Assembly: GCF_964340395.1 (NCBI RefSeq)
Contig: NC_135562.1
Coordinates: forward strand, 7,202,134-7,266,133
Length of the DNA stretch: 64,000 nt
DNA from: Glandiceps talaboti
Lineage: Eukaryota > Hemichordata > Enteropneusta > Spengelidae
Reading direction: 5' to 3'
Shown piece after piece: positions 15,701 through 26,600 of the stretch. The notes under the pieces are model-generated. The model was not told the origin of the DNA, ran no database searches, and saw only the letters and a program-made list of their open reading frames with translations. A program made the translations under genes and the position numbers. Position 1 is the first letter of the stretch, and each line of letters begins with the position of its first letter.

Positions 15701-18700
15701 GCCAGCTGTTTGGCCATTGGCCAGAATGCAGTGAAAAACACTGTTTATCCAAGTAAAAACATGATCAATATTTATTGAAAGGGAATGCCACTCCAGGAAA
15801 TAGAGACATTTTCATACACTATGGGTTGTGGAGAGTCATTTCATGATTTTACATCACCTACAATTACTTGTGATTTCAGAGAAACATCAAGTTGTATTTC
15901 GTCTTGGAGTGGTGTTTGTCTTTAAAAGTCATAGAGTAATATTTCAGTGTTTTGATTGATTTATACAGGGTGTCCATTCCGTCACTTTGATCCTAATTTA
16001 CTAAAACAGAGACTTGGTTCATACGGTGTATCTAAGGAAGGCATAACTGAGGTAGGGAAAGTATCCTGTACATCAATTCTTCAGATTTTGTTTGTTTGGT
16101 TACATTTTCTTTGATTGTAATATCCTTCCCAATGTTCTCTTTAGCCCCCTAATGGACACAGCCCGGAGGGGCGTATACGTTAGGTTCCATCCTCGGCCTT
16201 TGACCTTGACAAACATTTTCAAAGTGAAATGACTGAAATGTTTCTTTCTATGTTAACTCAAGAAGTTGAATACACAAAGACTCCATTTGAATGTGTATAC
16301 AATATAAATAAACAAAGGAAGCTTTCTTTTTATACCTTGACCTTTGACTTTGACCTCCATGTTCAAGGTCAAATGAAATATTGGTCAATAAATTATGAAG
16401 TTTTGTATCTAGAGACACCATTCACATTTGCACAATAACTTTTGCCATACAATACACCAGTTTGGGTGCTATGTCTTCAGTGAAGGCTTGTTCTTTTAGC
16501 CAAGGAAAATATTAATGATGTAATGGTCTCTCACTGTTAATGGAAGAAAAGCACTGAAAATAAGCTTTACACCATGAGGTTTTTCTGGTTAAGTGACATC
16601 ATTGTGACTTTAGTGAGGTTATTATCATAATGTATAATGTATGGCATCTGTTTAAGACTTCTTTTTGTGTTATTGGCCACTGTTATGTCGGTATTGAGAA
16701 AATTCTTGACTCTTTTCTAGATAATGGGTTTCGTAAGTGGAGGCCACTATCAGTTAGCTTGTACCAAATACTTTGATCTTACACATAAGGTAAGTATTGC
16801 AACACTATTACAACCTGCAAAGAAAAAGACACCGATGTGTTTGCCAGAATAAAGTGAGCCTAGGAAAGATTTCATGCAAAGGCAAAATTTGGTAAAAACA
16901 ACAAAGCAACTGATACAAAAAACAACAGCAGATGCCTTTAATGTAGGTTCATGCAATGCTTTTGTCTGTTGGTTTATATCTGTTGAAGTTATAATGTAAC
17001 AGGAACAGTCGTACTTACGTAGCCGTATGTTTGAGGATTGGGTATTTATTTTGGATTTTTAGTTTACAAAACAATTTTATTGTGGTTTGCTACTTGACAA
17101 ATCTATATGAAAACACATTATGTTAAGTCTGTGTTTGTAACTCAATAAATTGCTAAAGATTGATAAATGTGTAAATGTTTGTTATTGTACGTACAATAAC
17201 AAACTCTTCACACATTGTTTAGCTTTTTGCAATGTATTGAGTTACAAACACAGACTTGGTCTTTGTTGTTTCACATTGAGTTTTCAAGTAGGAAGCCATG
17301 ACAAAATTGTTTTGTAAACTAAAAATCCGAAATAAATAACCAATCCTCATCCATATGACCAATTTAATGTTATAATGTCTATCAGTAAACAGAGTTATAT
17401 GATCTGGACTTCTGTGGTGTTTATACTTTGATAAGTTACTGGCACTAATTATATTGTATGTCTTTGCAATGAACCTTCACTCATTCCTGCTTACCACAAG
17501 CAAGCATATGCATCTGTGCTTTTTTTTTTGCGGGTTGCAGCTCCCTGTATCAGTGTGGTTATAACTCAGAACCAATCTAATTAAAATCTGATATAGTGAA
17601 TATGGCAGAAGATTAGTGGAGTCAGGACACATATTGTTTCCTTTGACCTCAGATACCATTGTTTCATTCTTTCTGATTGTGCAATGAGTTAGCAAGGATC
17701 GTCAATATATTGACTTTTATTCCAATTCCAATATAATGAATTCCGATTTGTGATTTTCTTTTTCAGTTGGAAGACTCTGGTTTAGGTTTGAACCATCCTA
17801 ATCAATATTTTGATGAGAGTCAAAAGATATTGAATCCCACAAGCCATGAAAACAAAGGTGAGTGAAAATTAGCTATTTCAACTAGTGAGGGCGCCCTATC
17901 AGAAATGCCCATGTTTTATGTACTCCTTTTTACTCTGTTGTCATCTTTGAAATCAGAGTTTGTAAAACATACAACACTTGCAGCAGTTGTCTAGACATAC
18001 TGCTGATCAGAATGTTGTTTTATCGGTGGTGGAAAATTAAAACAGGTTTTGAAAGTGCCCAAAAGATGTCTTATTACACTATCAAACTGACTGATATTGA
18101 TACAAAAGAATAGCTGGTGCCACTGATGTAGATTCATGCTATGCTTTTAGCAGTTTGTTTATGTCACTGTAAAACATAGTCATATCATTATATACCATGT
18201 GACTAACTTGCAGACAAAAGCATGGCATAAATCTACTTCAGAGGCAATTGCTATTGTTTTTGTGTCAGTGTATGTTAGTTTGGTAGTGTGATAAGGAGAA
18301 GACTTTTTGCCACTTTTCAAAATCAGTTTTAATTGTCCACCACTGATAAAACGGTGTTCTGATCAGTATCTCTAGACAACTGCTGCAAGGGTTCTACTGT
18401 AAACCTGGAATTTGGAAATTTTTGTCGAGTATATGGTGAGTGTCACATTTTCCTTTCCAAAATTTGCCATGGTGGCGCTCTACTTCCTGTCTGTGTGTAC
18501 CTTGGGGGTGTACATGGTATAGGTTACTCAGTTAATCATAGAGCACTGCTGCTTTCCTAGATGTCTGAACAATACGAAAAACATCCCTGATTTACACTTC
18601 TACAGAATACCAAGGGACAAAACTCTTAAGAAATGGTACTATGAGGTGTTGATACCCCAATTTGAGCAGGGGTGCTGTATTCTCAATTTCCTGTTTGAAA

Positions 18701-19046
18701 CCTGCAATGACTTATTAGAGGCTACATCTGTGGTATGAATATTCATGATATGCAAAGTATCACTGTTAAGGGAATTCATTGTTTATTCTAATCTTGGGAA
18801 ATAGTAGAAACTTACAACTTAATTACTTTTTTCATCTTATCAGGTTCACAATTTAGCCAATCAAACTCCCAGAAGCCAATGAGTCAGAGAAGCACACCTT
18901 ATTCCCAAATATCTACCCAGGGTTCCCAGCAGGCAGCAAAGGTCAAGAACGAGGTACAAGATGAGTTTGATGACTTAGAGATGAGTTATGAGGAGTTTGA
19001 CAGCATGGTGGCAGAGGCTGAGAAGAAGGCAGATGAAACGTCATAA
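6777..19046 (+). CDS. PRIM2: DNA primase large subunit, 14 exons
   Basis: Exons: 6777-6942, 8149-8255, 10091-10185, 10695-10815, 11030-11125, 11564-11620, 12506-12586, 13055-13198, 13338-13520, 14116-14242, 15969-16051, 16721-16789, 17767-17857, 18844-19046; 540 aa, phases consistent, compared with 509 aa in human. The protein pairs with the catalytic small primase subunit in the DNA polymerase alpha-primase complex in the nucleus and helps start RNA primers. Family marks seen: [14 protein letters not shown] (N-terminal), [41 protein letters not shown], and the C-terminal Fe-S domain with [23 protein letters not shown] and LNHPNQYF. The four 4Fe-4S ligands are C298, C377, C394 and C434, each 10 or 11 residues later than in human. 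The C-terminal 80 residues are Gln/Ser-rich then acidic and poorly conserved, as in relatives. Tandem copies of splice sites precede exon 7 and follow exon 10. Confidence 0.96.
6943..8148. other. PRIM2 intron 1: simple repeats and a small foldback element
   Basis: Contains a G run (about 7002-7016), GGT/GTT trinucleotide runs (7129-7193), and at about 7785-7912 a short inverted-repeat element (AATCACCCATCATCGCAAACCA against TTTGCAAGAATGATAATCACCC). The adjoining motif GTTGTTCGATGTGGTAGATTA recurs inverted near 57610-57650, so this belongs to a dispersed family. The open frames at 7279-7723 are not recognised. Confidence 0.6.
8355..9846. repeat. 46-bp minisatellite, about 32 copies, PRIM2 intron 2
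   Basis: Unit GTGGTTTAGAAGTCTGATAG followed by GGCTGAACAACACAACATAT and CTTACA. Copies differ by point changes (for example ACATGACATAT for ACACAACATAT), and variants tend to sit next to each other, as expected for unequal exchange. Every unit contains ATCTTACAG|T, which resembles a weak 3' splice site. No similarity to the neighbouring exon 3 was seen. Confidence 0.95.
10310..10605. repeat. About 95-bp tandem repeat, 3 copies, PRIM2 intron 3
   Basis: Units begin TTTCTCTATAGTGGGGAGAA and contain CATCATGGCAGAAACATACC; the last copy is truncated after the first 25 bases. Confidence 0.9.
11460..11515. repeat. Short dispersed repeat
   Basis: The block TCCATATTTTCTGTTCAAAG followed by ACAATAACTTGGCTTGAGTA recurs nearly unchanged at about 33040-33080 in CYB5R4 intron 7, and in diverged form near 26830-26880. 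Probably part of a transposable element. Confidence 0.6.
11835..12505 (+). repeat. Tandem array of copies of the PRIM2 exon 7 acceptor and exon start
   Basis: Ten units precede the real exon, starting at the GCTATGCC-like position 11951, 12006, 12061, 12116, 12171, 12226, 12281, 12336, 12391 and 12452 (spacing 55 bp, once 61 bp); the real exon continues the series (12507). Each unit is a polypyrimidine stretch plus TCATTACAG followed by the first 30 bases of exon 7 (coding [11 protein letters not shown]). Three units (12006, 12061, 12171) have lost the AG, reading ACATGG. Two older, degenerate copies start at 11835 and 11900. By reading frame, the acceptors at 12451, 12390, 12335 and 12280 all run into a stop codon before or inside exon 7. 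Confidence 0.95.
14243..14690 (+). repeat. Tandem array of copies of the PRIM2 exon 10 donor
   Basis: The end of exon 10 and its donor (AGACTTCCATG|GTAAGCTAAT) is repeated nine more times downstream. GTAAG starts at 14243 (real), 14292, 14339, 14386, 14435, 14482, 14531, 14580, 14629 and 14678, in steps of 47 or 49 bp. All copies keep GTAAG; one has GACTCCCATG in place of GACTTCCATG. Between donors each unit is intron sequence (TCATGTCATACTATCATAGT). Confidence 0.95.
15215..15757. repeat. 66-bp minisatellite, about 8 copies, open in frame on both strands
   Basis: In PRIM2 intron 10. The unit encodes 22 residues ([20 protein letters not shown] plus two) on the + strand, giving an open frame of 186 codons, and an open frame also runs on the - strand because 66 is a multiple of three. 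It contains the perfect palindrome TGGCCATTGGCCA. It has no known domain and lies between exons 10 and 11, so it is treated as non-coding repeat. Confidence 0.9.
15785..15925 (-). mobile_element. Half copy of the foldback element at 5205-5610
   Basis: ACTCCAGGAAATAGAGACAT and AGAGTCATTTCATGATTTTA are reverse-complement matches to 5250-5340. It ends about 45 bp before PRIM2 exon 11. Confidence 0.6.
16140..16440. mobile_element. Probable transposable element fragment
   Basis: Holds GACACAGCCCGGAGGGGCGT and repeated CTTTGACCT(TT/CC)GAC and GTTCAAGGTCAAATG blocks in PRIM2 intron 11. Family unknown. Confidence 0.35.
17020..17375. mobile_element. Foldback MITE, family 1, in PRIM2 intron 12
   Basis: An imperfect palindrome of about 355 bp. 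The left arm reads GAGGATTGGGTATTTATTTT, GGATTTTTAGTTTACAAAAC and TCTGTGTTTGTAACTCAATA; the right arm is its reverse complement ending AATCCTCATCC. The centre is TTATTGTACGTACAATAA. Related copies lie at 48385-48722 and 50808-51190. Confidence 0.85.
17961..18400. mobile_element. Foldback MITE, family 2, in PRIM2 intron 13
   Basis: Arms TTGCAGCAGTTGTCTAGACA / TGTTTTATCGGTGGTGGAAA on the left pair with CCACCACTGATAAAACGGTG / TCTAGACAACTGCTGCAAGG on the right. The interior again contains inverted GTAGATTCATGCTATGCTTT. A diverged part occurs near 16915-16985. Confidence 0.8.
18460..18715 (-). mobile_element. Dispersed 250-bp repeat, copy 1 (PRIM2 intron 13)
   Basis: AAATTTGCCATGGTGGCGCT, CTACTTCCTGTCTGTGTGTA and CAATTTCCTGTTTG match, in reverse complement, the copies at 31727-31960 and 33207-33470. 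It carries no coding domain. Confidence 0.75.
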
Positions 19047-19149
19047 ATGTAGTGTTGTGGACTTCGGATTTATGAACACAGAATTATTTTAAAAGCAAAA
19101 TTATTAGCCTAGTCTACCTTATGTTCAATTGTGTAGAACACTTTTGTAT

Positions 19150-19155
19150 AATAAA
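19150..19155 (+). other. Polyadenylation signal AATAAA of PRIM2
   Basis: Lies 104 bases past the TAA stop (19044-19046), giving a 3' UTR of about 120-130 nt. Confidence 0.7.
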
Positions 19156-19227
19156 TACTGACAGTAAATAAAAATGTATAACTTAGTGAACGTGTGCTCA
19201 TATCTGCTTTTGTTTCAAACTACATGC

Positions 19228-19230
19228 ACA

Positions 19231-19261
<31 letters not shown>

Positions 19262-19426
19262 ATGTATGTGTGTGTGTATGTATGTATGTGTGTGTTTGTA
19301 TGTATGTATGTATGTATGTATGTATGTATGTATGTGTGTGTTTGTGTATGTATGTATGTATGTATGTATGTATGTGTGTGTGTGCTTGTATGTATGTATG
19401 TATGTATGTATGTATGTATGTATATA

Positions 19427-19461
<35 letters not shown>

Positions 19462-19482
19462 ATGTATGTGTGTGTATGTGTT
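19228..19482. repeat. (TATG)n/(GT)n microsatellite
   Basis: About 250 bp of alternating TATG and GT blocks; the long open frames on both strands here come from the repeat. Confidence 0.95.
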
Positions 19483-19544
19483 GATAGATGTGTCTCACTG
19501 GGGAGAACAGTGCTCAATGCATTCAAATCTCAACCGAAGAATAG

Positions 19545-19880
19545 CCACTCGGGCATACAATTAGTTATGTTTATGAAAACAAACAAAACAGATAAATAAA
19601 TAGATTAATACCGACAAGCATCAACAAGAGAGTAATAAATCATTATCAACTACAAAAATTACTATACTTTCCTAATATGTTCGAAATGGTCACAATTGTA
19701 CATACCCCACAATTGTGATCATTTCATGTATAGGGAAAACATATAGTAATTCTTGTAGTTGATAGTTACTCTCTTCTTGTTACTTGTCAGTATCTATTTT
19801 TTCATTCATTCATTCATTTATTTATTTGTTTTTTTGTTTGTTTTCGTAAACATAACTAACTACACCTGAGTGCCCTGTGC
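19545..19880. mobile_element. Foldback MITE, family 3
   Basis: Arms begin CACTCGGGCATACAATTAGT/TATGTTTATGAAAACAAACA and end TGTTTTCGTAAACATAACTA. Between them lie inverted CAACTACAAAAATTACTATA and TATAGTAATTCTTGTAGTTG. A second copy with the same ends lies at 43990-44300. Confidence 0.85.
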
Positions 19881-20600
19881 TTAAATCTATAGTAAGTAAA
19901 TTCACAACTCTCCATGATTTTGAGTTGTAATTGACCTTCATTGAGCTTCTTATACTGATTAAATCAGTACGTTGCCATCTGTGATTATTTCAAAATTCTA
20001 CTGTACAAGCTGGTGTAGAGTTCATTTATCGATGATCCAAATCAGGCTTACTGTACGTGAAACGATCTGAAACTTTTTTTTTTTTGTTTTAGCATGTCTG
20101 TCATAGTATACATGATTTGGCTATTCAAAGGAAACAAAGCAAAAGTTCAAAAAAAATCACGGAAAGGCAAAGTGAAAAACATGGTGTAATTGAATGCTTC
20201 ATTTATACATGCCGGTAAAGACTAGTACTGCTTTCTTCTGTGAAATTCTCAACGTCAAAAAAATTGTTATTCTTTTGTTTTTCCACGATGTCGCTGATCC
20301 GTAACCCCTGACCTTAAAGAACGGTCATAGGTCATTTGTATCACGTGACACTTAGAATCTTCCTCAGAATCTGATGAAGCGGTACCGTCAACATACTCTC
20401 TCCGATCTTGCCGATACGCTGCCTGTTGATATTGTGGACAATAAGAACACTCACTCAAACGTAACTTATTCAAAGAAGCGCCCAGAAATAATTTCAAACT
20501 GGGTTGCGGATCGTCAAATTCAACACTTAACCATTATTCACTGTTAGATGGGGATGACACTGAAGTCGAATCCAAAGAACGGAGAGACGATCAGAGAAAG
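19880..20600 (+). promoter_or_regulatory. Intergenic spacer and putative CYB5R4 promoter region
   Basis: No gene recognised. CACGTG (E-box) lies at 20342-20347. The CYB5R4 frame is open upstream of its ATG back to a stop at 20442-20444, with no earlier in-frame ATG, which fixes the start at 20601 for a first exon beginning in this stretch. The minus-strand open frame at 20267-20497 is not recognised. Confidence 0.4.
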
Positions 20601-23600
20601 ATGGCTTCTTCAAGAGAAACTGGAACGGCGAGTTTATCAGTACCACAGGTGAGAAATATTGATCGTGGCTTCAGTTGCAATTGACAGTATATCTCACGAT
20701 TTCAAAATAATCATTTCAACACTGATCGTTTGTTTGTGTGTTTGTTCTTTTATGACATCTACTTTACTTTCTAAGTTTTGACAAAACTCTTGACACACTG
20801 ACATCTTTCTAAAAACATAATTTCTTGCCTGTAAACTCAGCTGGGTGAAATTGGAACAGAATTAATAAAAAATAATATTCATAAATTAGTATACATTATC
20901 ATATGTGCAGGACAGACATGTAATAACATCAAACACGTAAATGTGATAGTGAGCTCGCCCATAGGCGTAGACAGTCTACGGCTAGCCTAAAGGGGCAAGT
21001 GTATTAAAGACTATTGTCTATTTGTGATGTGACTAGACCAGTTTTATATTTAAGTTTATAACCATTTTCCTGTTTGTAATCTAGCCCTAGCTAGCGAAGT
21101 TTAATACAGATTTGTTTTATAGTTGGTTGCAATAGTTCATGTTATCTGTTGTCGAGACTCACTGACTCCATCAATGATTGCAGCGTTATTGATTGTTTCG
21201 TAGTTGCTAAGCTTGTGATCATTGTGGAGATTGCACTCAGCATTCTCCAGAATGTTAAAATTTAGAAAGCTCAGAAATGGAAAAATAAGTTGTTGTTTTT
21301 GCTTAGAGCAGTAAGTAGGTAAAAATTATCTTGAGTTCCCCGCTCCATTTTACCCGGCCAGGGTTCCCTACCGATGGTTTTTATTGAGTATGTAAAATCT
21401 ACCAGAATTTCACAGTCATTTTTAACAGGGTTGCCAAACAGAGTTATGGTGGATTCTATAGCAAACTTGCCCCTCTGTCCTTATCTGTTATGGGGGTGGG
21501 GGGTGGGAGTGGGGGTGGGTTCTCGAAGTAAAAACATTGCCATTACAATTATTGCAGTGGGTTTCTACTATATATATATATGTATGCACAATCCCCCCCC
21601 CCCCCGTTTACAGTCTTGCTTATTACAAATCCCTGGGGAGATAATTTAACCAGCGTTAAAAAAATTTGTTTTCTTTCCCTAGGCACAATTTCCTGCCATT
21701 AATTCACCACAGAGACTTGGAGGTTCCGCTGCATCTCTCCAGACTCCAGGTCGTGGCAAGGTAGCATTAAAACCAGGCAGGTCTTTGATGGACTGGATCA
21801 GACTTGGACGAAGTGGTAAAGATCTAACTAGTGTCGGAGGAAAAGTGTTACAGGTTACGAAAGAAGAGTTAGCCAAACATAATAAACCGGATGATGCTTG
21901 GATGTGTTTAAAAGGTGAGTGGAATAAAATAAATTAAAGTGTTGAGACTCACAGGACAAGTGGTTTGCAGTGACTTTTTTCTAGACAATGTAGTTGGACT
22001 CAGACAGAACATTAATCTTTCTAGCAAAAAATGAATCATAGATCTTCAGGGCTTGGATTTGAAATGTATGCTTGCGATAGTCGCATTTATCCAAGTGAAC
22101 TGTTTCAGCTACAATTTTCTATTGAGTTCCATTGGTCAAACAGACTATCACCATATCAATTTAAGAGTCTAGATACAATGTTTAGTAGTCTATGTGTCCT
22201 GGACTACTGCTAATTTGGTAGTCTAGATACAATGTTTAGTAGTCTATGTGTCCTGGACTACTGCTAATTTGGTAGTCTAGATACAGTGTTTAGTAGTCTA
22301 TATGTCCTGGACTACTGCTAATTTGGTAGTCTAGATACAGTGTTTAGTAGTCTATATGTCCTGGACTACTGCTAATTTGGTAGTCTAGATACAATATTTA
22401 GTAGTCTATGTGTCCTGTACTACTGCTAATGTGTTAGTCTAGATACAATGTTTAGTAGTCTATGTGTCCTGGACTAATGCTAATTTGGTAGTCTAGATAC
22501 AATATTTAGTAGTCTATGTGTCCTTGACTACTGCTAATTTGGTAGTCTAGATACAATATTTAGTAGTCTGTGTGTCCTTGACTACTGCTAATTTGGTAGT
22601 CTAGATACAATATTTAGTAGTCTATGTGTCCTGGACTACGACTAATTTGGTAGTCTAGATACAATATTTAGTAGTCTATGTGTCCTGGACTACGACTAAT
22701 TTGGTAGTCTAGATACAATGTTTAGTAGTCTATGTGCACTGGATGTAATTATATATAAAATATATAATATAAAAATATCCATGACCTAAGGGTTGTCAGT
22801 CACTACGATTCTAGCAACTCGTAGTGACAAGGGCCCCATAGGTCACTCATATTTTCCTTGGATGAACGAAGAAAAATATTGGGGGATAATATCTAAGAGT
22901 ACTTTCATGTATGGGATAGATATTGGTAAATATACAAAATGGTCACTTTCTGCTAGCAATGCTCCTGACGCAGTGAGTCGATATCTCTTACACAACACAA
23001 AGAAGGTAGACACAACTCCATCCCTTGTAATCAGTTTACTATAAGAAGATAATGGATTGTTCAATTTGTTGACAGGTTGACTCTCTACACCATATATTTT
23101 TTCACTGTACAATTGCATTTAAATGTTTGAGCTGTATTAGAAATATATATTCTATTTACAAATTTTGTCACAATTTTGGATGAAAATGTTTTGAGTGAAA
23201 AACAGTTGTCTGGCAGACCTAGAGAAATAGTTGGTCCAGAACAAAAAGAATAAACCTATGTAATGCTGATGGTGTCACTGATTGAATGGAATGCGTACAC
23301 GTACGGGGAACATTATCGTACAGGCGTACACATAATGACGTGTACAAAGTTGTGTTTAGTTACACATTCAGAACACAAACATGAAAGACAGTGGATTGCG
23401 TACACGTACAGGGAACATTATTGTACAGGCGTACACATAATGACGCGTACAAAGTTGTGTTTAGTTACGCATTCAGAACACAAACATGAAAGACAGTGGA
23501 ATGCGTACACGTACGGGGAACATTATCGTACAGGCGTACACATAATGACGCGCACAAAGTTGTGTTTAGTTACGCATTCAGAACATAAACGTGAAAGACA

Positions 23601-26600
23601 GTGGAATGCGTACACGTACAGGGAACATTATCGTACAGGCGTACACATAATGACGTGTACAAAGTTGTGTTTAGTTACGCATTCAGAACATAAACGTGAA
23701 AGACAGTGAAATGTGCACTCTCACATTGACATCTTCTGTCCAGAAAGTCAAACACATGACTTTGTTTTCTAAGTTTGTCGGTATTTTTGCAATTTTTTCT
23801 GCAACTACCCAAATGAAAAACCGAACAATTAGTTTACAGTTATGCCTCCGAACTTTGATATAAAAAATACGACATTTAATAGAAGAAAAATGATGAAAAC
23901 TTGTTTACAGTTATGTGTAGACTGCCATTTTGACATAGCATCATCCTATACAGAATGCCTGGGTTGCTAGGAATCACATGACTATGACACTACGGTACAC
24001 GTATAGAACACACGTAACTATACACATCTAAACCTCTCTAATGGTGTTACTGACTCACTGACTGTATGAATACCTTCAATGATGTTAATTCTGAAAATGT
24101 TATACTCAACTGTAAACTTTTTGTATATGTACTTCTCTGTATAGTTTTGAAAATTAAAAGATTCATAATTTGGCAGAACGTTATGACTAAATTCTCTCTG
24201 TAAGGCCTAACAAAAATAATTGTTTGGTTCCGGTTACCTGACCCCACCTAGTTTTTAAGTGCTGACCCTGAACTTTTTTTTCCATATTCGAGAAAAAATA
24301 AAAATAAAAATAACAAAAATTGTGAAGTCTCACGAGAAATAGTGGATGCGGAAACTGACATCAACTTAAAAAGACAATTGTTCTTCCAATCTGTAATGGC
24401 TGTACATCTGATAGGAAGAAATGAATAACACGGAGACCATTTGGAAAACAATGGAAAACCTGAACTAGACTGTCTGACACTCACACAGACAAAAAAAATA
24501 TAATAAATAAACTAAAAAATCTATCTACCCCACCTATTCTAAAATTGAGCATAATCGGAACCACACATTTTTTTTTTATTAGGCATAATAAAATACAAAT
24601 CGGCAAGGAGTGCAACGAATATGAACAGTGTGGGACTCTAATTATTTCTATGTTAGATTTATTTAGGCCATATAAAAAAGTTGTTTGGTTCCGGTTACCC
24701 GACCCCACCTAGCTTTTCACGCTGACCCTGAACTTTTAGAAAACAACAGAAAACATAACTACCTGAACTCGACACATGTAAAAAAAAATAATTTTGAAAA
24801 ATAAAATAAAAAATCTACCTACCCCACCTATGCTAAAATTGAATGTAATTGGAACCACACAATTTCATGCAAAAATTTTTGTTGTTGCAGAAATAACATA
24901 CTCATACTGTACACTGTATGTGTATTACCATCTATTACATGTAGATGGGAATGTTTTTGGACAAATCCGACTCTATTCATTTGTACCGAGCCTGTGGTCA
25001 CCTCAGGCGCCATACGATTAAATGAGGTGATATATTCAGCTGCTCTGAAAGGTATCAACAACAGTAGCACTCAATACGCAGCCGACCAAATGAGTTTATG
25101 TACAAATTTACAAGGAGATTTTAATTTATTTTCCTTTACACTGTCTGCCAAAATAAAGTGCCCTGAACAACTAGTAAAATGCCACGCAGTCAAATTTTTC
25201 ACATCACAAAATAAATCCGTAAAAATTCTAAACCATTTCGGCCCAAAATTATTGTGGAATTAAATTTTTTTTTTGAAAAATTCAAATTTTGCACGTTTTT
25301 TTTTAGTGGGAAACCATTGGAAATTCACAGGCTATGACTCATAAATTCTGTGCTAATACCTCATCATCCGACATGTAGATTCTTTTGCGCAACTTATTTG
25401 TCATTATCTCTTTACTTCAATCCTCATCACATGGAAAGAGGTAATCACTGTCATGGCAACAGCTTGTTTCCATAGCAACATCATCATTAAACACTGGATT
25501 TACAAGAGAGCTTATGATGGAAGTATTGAAGAGCCCTGTTATAATGAAGACAGGAATTCAATAACAGGAGGTCAACAACTTTTTATGATGTTAATTATTT
25601 TGTGTTCTTCACCATTAATCTTTTTCAACTGTTATCGGACGATCCATCACAAATAACATGTTTTGGTAAAAATAGGCTGGATATACAGTTTAAATAGTTA
25701 AGAGAAATTTATTTCAACAATTTCCAGATAGAAATTTTCATAATTTAGATGAAGGACTCTTTCGATAATGAAATATATGTAGTAGAAGGGCAGGTAAAAT
25801 TGATCACAACTTTGACTGTAAACTGATTTAGTGAGAGAAATTGTGCCTGGAAATTTAATTATTCTATGCTTGAGTGTTCTCAAGGATTCCTCACCAACTA
25901 ATGCCATAATTTCATGAAAATCAACTACAAGTCATTTCCAAAACTATATGCTTGACTGTCTTGAAAAAATCATTACCAACTACTGCCATAATGTAATGAC
26001 ATGACAGGGTTTGAAATTAGCAGTAGTATAGGATACATAGACTACTAAACATTGTATCTAGACTACCAAATTAGCAGTAGTCCAGGATACATAGACTACT
26101 AAACATTGTATCTAGACTACCAAATTACCAGTAGTCCAGGACACATAGACTACTAAATATTGTGTCTAGACTACCAAATTAGCAGTAGTCCAGGACACAT
26201 AGACTACTAAACATTGTATCTAGACTACCAAGTTAGTCGTAGTCCAGGACACATAGACTACTATACATTGTATCTAGACTACCAAATTACCAGTAGTCCA
26301 GGACACATAGACTACTAAATATTGTGTCTAGACTACCAAATTAGCAGTAGTCCAGGACACATAGACTACTAAACATTGTATCTAGACTACCAAATTAGCA
26401 GTAGTCCAGGACACATAGACTACTAAACATTGTATCTAGACTACCAAATTAGCAGTAGTCCAGGACACATAGACTACTAAACATTGTATCTAGACTACCA
26501 AATTAGCAGTAGTCCAGGACACATAGACTACTAAACATTGTATCTAGACTACCAAATTAGCAGTAGTCCAGGACACATAGACTACTAAACATTGTATCTA

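Noticed and set aside
19174-19599. Open frames of 92-141 codons
   Set aside because: Translate the TATG/GT microsatellite (MYVCMYVC repeats).
24994-25263. 89-codon open frame in CYB5R4 intron 2
   Set aside because: No family recognised; an antisense open frame overlaps it, so coding is not supported.
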